NCBI GenBank assembly: GCA_049999765.1 | Contig: JBNGIQ010004707.1 | Coordinates: 1 to 53,812, forward strand | Reading direction: 5' to 3' | Source: Phaeoceros laevis | Lineage: Eukaryota > Anthocerotophyta > Anthocerotopsida > Notothyladales | DNA length: 53,812 nt | Part shown: positions 1 to 9,918 of the stretch, in pieces | Position numbering within the stretch: position 1 is the first letter of the stretch | Layout of the letters: every line of letters starts with the position of its first letter | Notes under the pieces: generated by a model | Told to the model about the DNA's origin: nothing | Seen by the model: only the letters and a program-made list of their open reading frames with translations | The model's database searches: none | Position numbers and translations under genes: made by a program

Positions 1-799
1 CCCCAACCCCCCGCCGCCCCCCACACACTCACCGCCTCCTAGCCGGGGACGCGTCACTAACACTGGCGGCCACTGTGGTGAGGCCGGCGGCCGCGTATGA
101 CGTAGTGCTGTCCAACTTGTTCCCGGAATGGGAATATTTCAGTATTCAGTAATTCAATCAAATCGTTCATGTCATGATTCAATCGAATCGAAGATAATAT
201 CCTCCTTTGCAGGGATCTTCATGGCCCACCCGCATATGAGAGACAAGAGAGTATAAGGAAACCGGCGTGTGGTAAAAACCACCTGAAGGAAGGAACTTTA
301 TTAAGCAATTTTGGGCCGCTAAAGTGGCTTNNNNNNNNNNNNNNNNNNNNNNNNNNNNNNNNNNNNNNNNNNNNNNNNNNNNNNNNNNNNNNNNNNNNNN
401 NNNNNNNNNNNNNNNNNNNNNNNNNNNNNNCCAATTCCACGGAAAGATTCACATTCCTTCATCGTTGTTTGGCGAACGTTTTGTACGGGCTAGCATTTGC
501 GGCGACTAAGAAATGGGAGAGACATCGTTGTATGAAGTGGCACAGTAAGAAGCTTTGACCCGTGTCCAGAGCCATCAAATGAACTGACAGCGAATTGGTG
601 CAGGCAGTGACAAAAAGCACGTTTGCTGCATCTACACGCCACTCCGAGGCCACTGCATATGACAATCGTTTTCCCGGAGAAACCGTTCCCTCAGGCCAGA
701 GTTTTCCATTGCCAACCTCATTACAAGTCGCCGTGATGAAACCGCTTCACAAGTGACCATGTTACAAAAGCACAACTGAAGGCAAATGAAATGGGCATC
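1..799. other. 5' flank with a 100-base assembly gap
   Basis: No gene is supported here. The first 60 bases are C-rich. Positions 331-430 are N, exactly 100 bases, the usual placeholder for a scaffold join of unknown length. Sequence from 431 to 799 is probably the 3' flank and untranslated region of the F-box gene on the minus strand. Confidence 0.7.
331..430. other. assembly gap (100 N)
   Basis: One hundred consecutive N. Any feature spanning it is unresolved, and linkage of 1-330 to the rest depends on the scaffolding. Confidence 0.99.
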
Positions 800-2005
800 T
801 CAAACTGCAGCAAGCCAGTCGGGCTCGAATGGAAACCTGACCAGCTGATATGACTGCCCCTGTCCTAGGTAGGGCCCGAAACGCAAACGCTCCCAAGAGT
901 CCCGACTGAAATTGTAGACCGCTATCTGAAGAGAGCCTACGAAAATCCTTGAGAAGAGGAGCCTATCCTTGTCTGAGACGCAGGTGTAACTGTCTCCACA
1001 GGGCCCGCAAGTTTCGTATGGCATTTCAGCTACTAGTTCCCACTCCGAATCCTGAGAGGACGGGTCCCATTTGAAAACAGAGACGTGCTTGATGTTTGCA
1101 GGCATCTCATCCTTTTCCGTGACAATGAGAACGGAGTCGTCCCGCTCCAGAATGTTGGTCACAGCCTGGCCTTTGTGCCGAGGAATATCCTTCACTACCA
1201 GCTCCCACAACTTCCTCTGCAGATTGAAGCTCATGATACCGTAATTGTTTGAGGGATCCAGCCCCAGGCAAAACAGAGACCCGTTGGCGTACGCACTACT
1301 GCATTTCACCAGCGGGTGCAGAGGAGCTCGCCCCGTCACAGCCCAGGCGCCGGTGCTCGAATCGAACACATGAGTGAGCTGCTCATCGTCCACCAGGACC
1401 ACGCTGTAGGACTTCCCGTTCTTGCTCATGACCATGCGCAGCAGGCTGCACTCCTTCAAATGGAACATGTAGTCCTCCGCCAAGTCTGACGTAGGGTTGT
1501 GCACGGTGTCGGGGAGCTCGCGAACCTGCCCCGACAGCAGATTGCACACCACATGAAGCATGCGCTTCTCCTTGGATACGTAGCTAAACAGCAACAATCC
1601 CCCTGCCCCCGTGATCCTTGCCTGGCCCACGGTTCGCGGAAAGCGGGGTGGAGGAGGCAGCTTTTGCCATTTCTTGGACGCAAAATCGTAGGCCACAGAA
1701 TCCCTGTCGGTCCTCCGCAGGGCACCTTCCCCGTCCTCAATCTCATCGAACGCCTCCCTCCGAAGCAGCACATACAACCCCATATACCTGCTCTGCACCA
1801 ACCTCTCCGCAAACATGGATCGAAACTCCTGGGACAGGAAGCTCGAGTTCCACCTCTTGCACAGGGTGCGCGATTGGAAGAGTCCAGACAGCGGCAAGCG
1901 CGCGATCACCCGGTCCACCAACGGCTCCGGCAACTCACTCCATTTCTCCCCACGCCTGGAACTCGGCTCCATTTGTTGAATCTTGCAGGCGCATCCTTTG
2001 TCCAT
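800..2005 (-). CDS. F-box protein, kelch/beta-propeller-like
   Basis: A single open frame of 401 codons with an ATG at 2003-2005 and a TGA at 800-802. An F-box lies at about residues 21-60 (KWSELPEPLVDRVIARLPL, then the Leu-Cys-Lys-Arg-Trp-Asn signature). The rest has the spaced Trp/Gly-rich pattern of plant F-box/kelch proteins, such as W-x-L-P-P-P near residue 113 and W-E-L near 272 and 325. Known family role: substrate receptor of SCF (SKP1-CUL1-F-box) ubiquitin ligases, binding SKP1 through the F-box. The target cannot be read from sequence. No introns. A shorter start at residue 12 (Met) is possible. Confidence 0.9.
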   Translation of the reverse strand: MDKGCACKIQQMEPSSRRGEKWSELPEPLVDRVIARLPLSGLFQSRTLCKRWNSSFLSQEFRSMFAERLVQSRYMGLYVLLRREAFDEIEDGEGALRRTDRDSVAYDFASKKWQKLPPPPRFPRTVGQARITGAGGLLLFSYVSKEKRMLHVVCNLLSGQVRELPDTVHNPTSDLAEDYMFHLKECSLLRMVMSKNGKSYSVVLVDDEQLTHVFDSSTGAWAVTGRAPLHPLVKCSSAYANGSLFCLGLDPSNNYGIMSFNLQRKLWELVVKDIPRHKGQAVTNILERDDSVLIVTEKDEMPANIKHVSVFKWDPSSQDSEWELVAEMPYETCGPCGDSYTCVSDKDRLLFSRIFVGSLQIAVYNFSRDSWERLRFGPYLGQGQSYQLVRFPFEPDWLAAV

Positions 2006-2728
2006 CTGTCACCGAAGTAACTGCTCTCCCAGAACGCACGCAACCCTGGCACTCCTTGGATTGCTACACTATGAAGAGCTGGACATAGATCGGCAAGTTC
2101 CCCTCTGCCTCTGCCGGAGTCGCTCAAAGAGTGGGAGGTGGAAGCGTTGGCCTCCCCGGCGGCAGCGGGCCACCTGTTCATTGCAGAATGACTCGCGTGA
2201 GGGACTTCCCTACTCATGAACCCAAGGAAGAGAGAAGAAGGCGGTTAGCGTGGGTATCCACTGAGGACTCCACTGATACGCAGCCAAAGTTAACAAAGTA
2301 CATTGTACGAACTTTTACCGCCAGATTCCCAACAATCTCGAGGCAGGCACGGATCCACGTCCATCGTCCCGCCGCAAATCTGAGGGGTTCGCTTTCTGGT
2401 TCCACCACAACCGAATTGGTTCCAATTCGTGGTAAAGTTGTAATAAAAAACAACTATTTTCCTTTCCGCCTGATAATGACAGGACTGTCAAGGTGCACGA
2501 AATGAAGTTTCTCCAGCACTGAAGAGTTTAGCAGAATTTTTCATGCTACCCATTGTCCCCGTTTGTCGCAAGTTGTGAACTTGTCCTGCAACTTATTATG
2601 ACACAGACACCCTTGCAATTAGCTGCCTGATGCCGGGTAGGTCTGCAAGGGAGTAGTCATGGTAAGGTGGTCCTGCACATGAGCAGGTGAAAATCAGCCA
2701 TCAGGCATTTAGAGCTACCGACCTACCG
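2006..2728. other. spacer between F-box gene and AP-5 beta-like gene
   Basis: About 720 bp holding the F-box upstream region and the downstream flank of the AP-5 beta-like gene, which is also on the minus strand. Only frame shadows are seen; no RNA gene or repeat was recognised. Confidence 0.5.
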
Positions 2729-5700
2729 TCAGCAGAGGATACGAAAACAAACAAGAAATGGCCCCCTACCATCACTCTCTCCAAGTATGTAGAAAGGAAT
2801 GTTCGCAACAACCTTTGACCTCCCCTCGCTCCATATTATACTTCCCGGGCTATTGGATCCGTCTGCAGGTCCCAATATAGATGAGCAGATCGCAGGTTCT
2901 TGCATGAGGCCCAGGTGGTCCTGTGCCCGTCTCCATACAATCTCATCCAGATCTTGCTTTGACCGTGCTATCTGCTCAAATCGGGCAAAAGGTATGTCAG
3001 CACGGCAAGGTGGAAGCGTTCAACAATTGGGCGGTGCAGCTTCACCAAAAACGAGTTCAACGATGGGGAACTAACCATGCATATCCAAGTCAAAGCGACA
3101 TCACGGGTAATAAGCTGCCCCAAAGCAATTCAGGAGCCTACCTTGGCCAGCGACACTCGAGCTCTTGGAGCAAGGTCCTTGTGGCGAGTTGCAAGTTTTG
3201 CAATTGCGGTGACCACAAAGCAAAGTAGCCGAGCGTGAGCAGGTGTCCCTAACAGGGATCCTTTTAAATTTACAAGATTCGATTTTCTAGCTAATCGGCT
3301 GTCAACAACAACGAGGAATAAGCAAGGAAGGCAGGCAAGACCTGGAAGCACAGCATTAATAAAAGTCAAATGCATAGAACACCTTGAAGACAGATTCTCA
3401 TATAGCATCAATTCAAGAGCTTCAAAGTGTTCTCGAGCTTCGGCTTTGTATGAATCCCCACCACCACCGTATTCTCCAACCGCCCAACAAAGCTGCAAAG
3501 CTAGTTCTGCCTGCACAGGTGAACAAGAGAGTAAGGGACATACAACTATACTTAGCTTCATGCCCTTTTACTCGACATATAGTGGAATTGGTCTCAATGA
3601 TTATTGGGTTTCAAGCACAGCCTATGAAATGTGAGCACCTTCTCTGCATCAGTTTGAGACTGCCCAACTCTGTCAATGATAGGTTTCTGGCAAAACAAGA
3701 AACAAAATCATAAACTGGAGCACGTGACACCTATAGCACTGCTCTCTCACACCTTTTTCATCTCATGCACCCACAATCAGCATGATGCATATTGCCTTGG
3801 AGTGAAATTCAGGGAGGGGAACACAGACCTTCAGCAGAGCGACCAAGTGCGGCCACTTCCTAAACGTTTTCAATACAAATTCCATGCACTTTCTTCGAAT
3901 CTACAAACTCACAAGCAAAGCATCTGTAGGATTCAAAGGAACCAAAACAGAACCGACCAGTTTAGGGCATACAAGAATTAAAACTGATACGATCATCAAC
4001 TTATTACCTCGGCAGAGAATGTCTCGTCTACGAACATTGCATCGGTGCGTACAAATACAGAGGGGAGCAGAGCACACAACAATGCTGCCATCCAGGAAAC
4101 CAATGCCAGAGTCAGGACACTTTAACTGCCGAGGTTTGTGGGCACGCACTCAAGAGGATGAGTAAGGGCAGTACGCTCATTCACATCACGTATAGCTACA
4201 GCGAAGTAAATATCAAGCATCACTGGGCCATAATCCAGAGCAAACTGCAGCCTGTCAGATGTTACAGATCCCTTGGTTCTTGCCAGTACATCAGCCATCC
4301 CTGAAAAGGACCAATGTCGTTCCTGCATGTTAGAACAGGAAGATGAAATAAGACACCCCCCCCTGGTCCTTAACTACACTCGAGCATTAAGAAAAAAATT
4401 TAGGCACATGACTACTTACAGCCAGTCCTTCGTTCTCGTCTTTCAACAGATCAGCGAACAAAGATTCCATTTCGGTTTTTGCAACACTTGCTTCATCATC
4501 TCCAGAATCTGCCCCACGGTCATCAAATATTGTTGACCCCGTATATGCTTCATCCATTAGTGCTAGGAGTGCCTGTGGAGTAAGATGTCATGTTCAACGA
4601 GCAGACCTTCAACTTGCTCAAACACTTTTCAGACATTCCATTAGCCTGACCTCTGGTGCAGGACCTGTCCGGACAGCAGAGAGTGCCGCTGTAGTAAGTC
4701 CTCCACTTCGTTTTTCCAGGCTTTCAAGTGCTAGTACTAGAGCTGCAAAATTAACAGAGAGTAATTGCTTGATGAGAGGTGGATGTCCAAAATTGCAAAT
4801 TATACTTTCGTTAGCAGCAGCAGATTCATTTCAAAGACATCAATGACAATCTGCTCATGGATAAAGCATGAACAATTACTTGAGTAAGACAAAACTTTTT
4901 TCACCTACAGCTGAACTACCTTACTTGGAAAGTCCAGTATAGCTGGGAATAGAGGTAAGAATGAAGATGGCCCAATCAAAGCAGGGAGCAGCTTTAGAAA
5001 GGGCTCGCTAACTCTGCATCAAGCAACGTGGTGAAGACTTTGAGTGACTCAGTGGCAACATATTGTGCTCACAACCTTGAAACATCAGCCGTTATGAACA
5101 AAGAGAACGACCACCCATGGGTGCTATTACCTAGACAAAGCGTCCCAGAAAAGAGTCAACAGACAAACATGACACGTACGCTTTGCCTCCCCAAGCTGCT
5201 ACCTTGAATAGAAGAGGGTAAAACTGCAAAGCAGAGATCCCCAGTCAAAGTTCGTCACAACCCTGCCAGCAGCGTAACATATGCCGTGCCAATCCAGTCC
5301 ACGATGCAGTCACAGTGAACACAGAGCAAGCGACTGACCTGCTGAAGCAAGCCTGCATGGGAAGCCAGGAGTTTCAGTTTGTTTGCATTTAAGAACTCTA
5401 TTGTTGCGATCCCCACTTCTGGATCAACATATTGCCTGGAAAATAAGGAGAACACAAGATTAAACAGCAGATTATGTGCCCTCCCTGTTGCCATCACAAC
5501 ACCACAATGCTACACTTGGAAAAAAAAAATTCCAACAGACCTTCTGTTACTCAAGTAGCACGAATATCATGCAGGCCAGCTGCGACAGCAACGCCCGCGT
5601 ATGTGACATAAATCATGTACAGACAGGGAGGCTTACCTGCTGAGGTGTGAACGGAAAAAAGTGCGCAAACTTGGATCAGTATCATGCAAGACTAAGTCCC

Positions 5701-6194
5701 CGTAATCGAGGAAGAATTGCAGAATTGCCTGTTTCAAAGATCAAATTAACAACGTCACGATCTAAACGTAAAGGCCGATACTTGATGCTTCATACTTCCA
5801 ACTTCCCCGAAGCCGACGTACAAGAGAAAGCTTGGCAGTACTAGTGCGAGGGATAGCTCCAGAGGACGTGCATCTCTGGTATACTTTTGAAATAAATGGA
5901 TACACCCGTCCAATCAAATCGTCTGTCCCAACCTCGTTGCAGATAGAGTGCAATTTTGTCACCTGCATACAATCGCATATGGACAGAATCAGCTACAAAC
6001 TACTCAGACACCTGTAGGAATTGGAGAACATCCAGCTGGTGAGCCGAGGACATACCGCATCAAGAGCTGCAGCATCGCCATTCTCATCCGAGATGGATCC
6101 AGCCAGCGTGTCCCGAACATTCTGCGAAAGAATCCGTAGGTATTCAGCCTTATCGGCCTCATTGGCCGGAAAGGGCTCCATCTTCTGGATCAAA
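2729..6194 (-). CDS. AP-5 complex subunit beta-like protein, C-terminal half (5' end unresolved)
   Basis: Fifteen exons read on the minus strand: 6056-6194, 5822-5962, 5637-5728, 5339-5435, 5180-5223, 4925-5013, 4651-4742, 4420-4572, 4175-4322, 4008-4084, 3829-3900, 3639-3686, 3383-3510, 3142-3298, 2729-2971. They join in phase to 572 codons plus TGA. I recognise the plant AP-5 beta-like family (Arabidopsis At3g19870 type, about 1,090 residues) from landmarks including ILQFFLDYGDLVLHD, LLALMDEAYTGSTIFDD, ALQLCWAVGEYGGGG and ARLLCFVVTAIAKLA. Family role: HEAT-like large subunit of the AP-5 coat at late endosomes. The N-terminal part is not cleanly found. Minus-strand sequence just upstream (6195-6256) looks coding but in another frame, so the gene may be broken, mis-assembled, or have an unrecognised junction. 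Confidence 0.82.
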
Positions 6195-6580
6195 CTGAGC
6201 ACTCAGCACGGCCTCAATGACCCATCTGTATTCTCCAGTGCAGGCCAAGCAGATGCACTCAATTTGCATTTGATGCCATCTGGAGAGCCGCACACAAATC
6301 TACATCCAGGTGACATCCTGCTGCGCACGTCTCGATTCCTCTACCCCTCGTGTGCGATTGTGACTTACCCGGCAGCCCCCGTGTTCCCTACCCGTCAGGT
6401 AGCACCGTCTGTCCGCACGAATGTCCCGGGTAGCTGGGTAAAACGTCTGGGCAGGAGTGACAGCCGCGCCAATGGCATGAAATAGCGACAGCAGGTGACG
6501 CGTAGTGGATGAAATTACCTCACCCTCCACCGGAGTATGGTGGGTGGCGTGGAACCCACCAATACCGTATTGCCGCTGCA
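6195..6580 (-). other. possible further 5' exons of the AP-5 beta-like gene
   Basis: On the minus strand a stretch at about 6202-6256 reads QIECICLACTGEYRWVIEAV after a possible acceptor, ending one frame away from the confirmed exon at 6194. A second open stretch at about 6373-6570 starts after a TTTTGCAG acceptor and ends at a GTAAGT donor. Neither is confirmed by homology I can recall. They could be AP-5 beta exons or unrelated GC-rich sequence abutting the AT-rich island. Confidence 0.3.
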
Positions 6581-7299
6581 AAACCGAACTCTACTAGGAC
6601 GGGGCACGCAGCAGCGGAAGGCATTCCCCTTTGCGTCCTCGTGACGCCAGCCTCTAGTGGGAACCGTGGTCCCGGGGTATCTGCTCCACAAGGACCCAGT
6701 TCCCGGTCCCACAAGACGCTGCTACGCCTAAGTGTCCTCTTAAATTCATGTCTATCCCAAGGGGATGGAGTACCATAGATAGAGACATGGACAGAGACAT
6801 AGTAGACTATGGGTGATGCTTCATGGAGTTCATGGGTTCCCGGTTCTCACTTGCTAGATATTATTCTAATAAACAGATAGCAAAAATATTTAAATTATGA
6901 AAAGCACAATCATTTATATGATGAATCAATTATCTAGGGAAATGGTAATTTTTATAATAAGCTATCTATTTCTCAATACGTTTTGGATGAAATTACATCA
7001 CAACAACCACATCTTATTGAGTAAATATATTCTAGGTTAAATATATGGCAAAAGCCACTGCAACACAAAAAAGACTGTTGTTCACATATGTTTCTTCAGC
7101 AAAATCATCAGTTTGTGGATCCCAAAAGCAACGGCACGTCATTTGAAAACCTTGGCCTCGTTGTTCACCAATACAAGCTTGTACTATCACTTTGTAGCGG
7201 TCTAGTTGCATCTCTGTTTTTTTTACTGCATATTAGTTCTTCAAAATAGTTACAAGTGGTGTACAGGATAATAAGAGGTTGACATAGTATAATTAAGGT

Positions 7300-7493
7300 T
7301 GCCTACCCAAGCACCATAATATTCTTCTCCTCTCATATCATTGGCAAGGATGTAAGAAATACATTTCTTATTTTATGCATGGAATGTAAACATCTTTTCA
7401 ACTTGTCCTAGCAAAGTAATGAAGGTTGCTTACCCCAAGCACAAGTACAATAAATAAACCTCCCCCTCATGGTTAACAAGGATGTAACAAATG
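7300..7493. repeat. diverged direct repeat pair
   Basis: Segments at about 7303-7357 and 7423-7488 share the order aaggttgc..tacccaagca, a pyrimidine-rich CTC stretch, and caaggatgtaa. They look like an old local duplication about 120 bp apart, downstream of the Tctex-1 exon on its strand. Confidence 0.45.
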
Positions 7494-7540
7494 CTAGTGT
7501 ACATACAAAACATAGTCATTTGTCTTGAGAACTATCATAC

Positions 7541-7718
7541 CTTTCTTAACGCGTTGCTTTACAGAGTCGCTAATTTCTCTCGCCCATGTTGGAGCTTGAT
7601 CAGGATCATAGGCTACACCTTTTAGTTTCTCTTTCATAGTTTCTGCAATAATTTCTTTTGCTTTTCCAGGCAAAAACTTGTACTTAGGAGCATAGGGCAA
7701 GTAGCTAGAACGAATAAT
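7541..7718 (-). CDS. Tctex-1 (DYNLT/TCTEX1D2-like) dynein light chain, one internal exon
   Basis: The minus strand has an acceptor (CCATAG) before 7718 and a donor (GTATGATAG) after 7541, enclosing 59 codons. The product includes YLPYAPKYKFLPGKAKEII, then AETMKEKLKGVAYDPDQAP and ISDSVKQRVKK. This matches the N-terminal helical half of Tctex-1 domains, where the pattern is F-x-x-G-x-A/V-K-x-I-I, then L-x-G-V-x-Y-D-x-x-x-A, then I-S-D-x-I/V-K. Family role: light chain of cytoplasmic or axonemal dynein. The C-terminal beta-strand exons were not found in 6.8-7.5 kb, so the gene is partial, has longer introns than I can bridge, or is a pseudogene. Confidence 0.62.
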
Positions 7719-8167
7719 CTATGGAAACATTGAGCTGAGTTTAGAGTTAAGATCTTACATTTGGATGCATATTTGGCAACAGTGACTTGGACAAAATAAA
7801 CCAACAATAGCGTGAAAAAGAAGAAGATGATGATTTATAGCATGACACTAGCATTGCTTGCTTGACACTATATTGAATGCATTCAAATTTTTTTGGTTCA
7901 AGTTTCTTCTTACAACCTTACTTTGGGGTTTGGAAGTATTTCTCCCTCAAGTACTGTTTCAAGAACTTCCATAATTAATCAAACATTAATCAAACCTCCT
8001 CGTGTGTGCCAAGTGCTTAAAATGTGTATTCCATAGTTTTCATGCTAAAATATTTGTCACAAATATACTTGTGATGCTAATTTTGTATGTACTATTTTAA
8101 AAAATCATTCTACTTATCTTTCATCTATAGGATAATTCAATTTTACTACATGTAAGGTTTTCTAATT

Positions 8168-9110
8168 ATGCTCAATCTATGCAAGCAAAAACTTCTTATG
8201 TTACTACCTTTATCTTTCTTTTTGGTAACTTTTGTAGCTCAAGTAAGAGCTGAGGGCCGTCATAGGCTACAAATCTTAGGAGTCATCGTTGAAGAAAATT
8301 CAGTGAACCTAATAGAGGATTGTTTGGAGTTTGAAAGTCAACCATGTGTGGTGCTACCTATATATGACTTAAATGGAAAAATTTTATATAACTATCTCCA
8401 AGAGGATTGCACTTTTCATGAATGTACTCAAATAGAGCCAGAGGATATTCCACAAAATTATATTGATCCATCAAATGGAAATGCAAAAAATGTGCCACCA
8501 TGGTTCTGTGGGCCATCAATCATGCACACTCAAATAACACGAGTGGAAAAAAATACTGGCTGGCCTCCTGGGAAAAAAGAAGATTTTTTTGCAGGTATGC
8601 ACATTTGTATGTCTTTTGCCTGAAAGTCTTGAAAGTTTCCTACTTTAAAAACCTTAGAATGCCATAAGCAATCATCATCCACATAAAAGAGTCTCTAATC
8701 ACACATGTGCATGAAGTGGTATTTTGAATGTTTTGGCTTGATTGTGTTGCTTGTTGTTTCTAGAATGTGAGTACAAACGCATGGTGAATTTACTACAACA
8801 AGGAGGATGTTCACAATATAAATATAGTTGTGAGCAATGTTTGGAGGCCTACAAGTACTGGCTATGTGCTGTGATGCTTAAGCAATGCAAGGCTACACCA
8901 AAACCTATTTCGGGAACCATATATGGACCTGATGATTTTTCAGGAGATTTTGATTATGTGTTAGTAAAACCTTGTCGGAGTTTGTGTTTCCACGTTCAAA
9001 GAATGTGCCCACCGCTCTTGCAATGGAGGTGTACATTAAAAGATTCTAGAGATTATCGTGATTGGCCCTATTGTAATTTGTTAAACTTCACTGCAGCTCA
9101 AGAAACTTAA
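8168..9110 (+). CDS. FAM155 (NALF)/Mid1-like cysteine-rich secreted protein
   Basis: Two exons, 8168-8594 and 8764-9110, join in phase to 257 codons plus TAA. Residues 1-28 form a clear signal peptide with a hydrophobic core and an Ala-x-Ala-like end (VRAEG). The body is Cys-rich. Exon 2 has CEQCLEAYKYWLCAVMLKQC and then PCRSLCFHVQRMCPPLL. This is the signature of the FAM155/NALF and yeast Mid1 cysteine-rich domain: C-x-x-C-x-x-A-Y-x-x-W-L-C, then P-C-x-x-x-C-x-x-V-Q-x-x-C-P. Known role in animals and fungi: extracellular auxiliary subunit of four-domain cation channels (NALCN, Cch1). Its partner in a plant is unknown. Unlike Mid1 and FAM155 it is short and has no evident transmembrane helix after the signal peptide. 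Codon use is AT-rich. Confidence 0.72.
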
Positions 9111-9918
9111 AAGTTGTCAAATAATTGTAGGCTGTTTCCGAGGATGGTCATGGTATTTATCTCCAAAATAATGGTCTGTGATCCATGGTTAGATCTAAAC
9201 CGTAAATGAAATCCCTGGATTGCGGTAGCCTTCCGCTAGGTGGGGCGGTGAAATTACTACCAAAGGTAGGGATCACGGGGATTATATATTAGGGATGACG
9301 CACGGGGTAAAAGTTTAGGGTTTAGGAGTGAGGGAGCACCATGCATCATCCATCTAGCAGGACCAGAGATGGCTGGAGAAGAAGGCTGAGGCGAGCATAG
9401 GCGGAGCAGTGTTTGTACAGCACTCGCCTAGCCCTCCTCCTCCTCCTTCCTTCTCCATATTTGTCCCCGTGAGGCTAGTGCCTCGGTCCTTTTCTCCCCG
9501 TCGTTTTAACTACATCAGGGTGACCCCTCTCGGCATTGGAATCTGCGGCACAGCTGCTGCCACTCCTTATAAGCGCATGCACCTGCTCTGCGTGTAGGCT
9601 AAGCATCGCAAGCTTGGCAGGCAGAGCCGCAAGCTAGACTTGTTTTGCCCTCTGTGATTTGCGTCCTCGGTTTGCAAGGGTTTAGGGGGGTTGTCATCCG
9701 GTCGGCCGGCCAGCCCTCGTGGGGTTGTGCTGGGGAGTGCATTGTAGAGTCGTGTCGGCGGCAGCTAGGAGGCATCCATCGGGGGGAGAGGTGGGCCGAA
9801 CCGGGAACCAGAACCCTGGTTGGCGGCGTGTAGCTGTAGCGTTGCACAGCTAGGGGTACGAGCATCCGTCGGTTGCTTTCCGGCGGCGGGATCTGAAGAT
9901 CTGTCAGAGCAAAGCGCT
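9111..9918 (+). promoter_or_regulatory. upstream region and probable 5' leader of eIFiso4G
   Basis: No separate gene is supported. The stretch from about 9300 becomes GC-rich and has a CCT-rich tract near 9430-9450, common in plant leaders. The frame upstream of the eIFiso4G ATG at 9919 stays open for 33 codons (from about 9820) but contains no ATG, so I start the protein at 9919. Confidence 0.45.

Larger units (their letters stand above)
6780..9250. other. AT-rich island with different codon use
   Basis: Base composition changes sharply near 6780 and reverts near 9200-9300. Inside, coding exons use mostly A/T-ending codons, unlike the eIFiso4G and F-box genes on either side. It contains the Tctex-1 exon, the FAM155/Mid1-like gene and two diverged direct repeats. 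Between 6780 and 7540 no further gene could be read. Confidence 0.6.

Noticed and set aside
1499-2088. Plus-strand open frames of 150-170 codons opposite the F-box gene
   Set aside because: They are Pro/Arg/Ser-rich shadows of the GC-rich F-box coding strand and carry no domain.
9820-9918. Upstream extension of eIFiso4G by 33 codons
   Set aside because: The extension lacks an ATG, so it would need a non-standard start; the ATG at 9919 is preferred.
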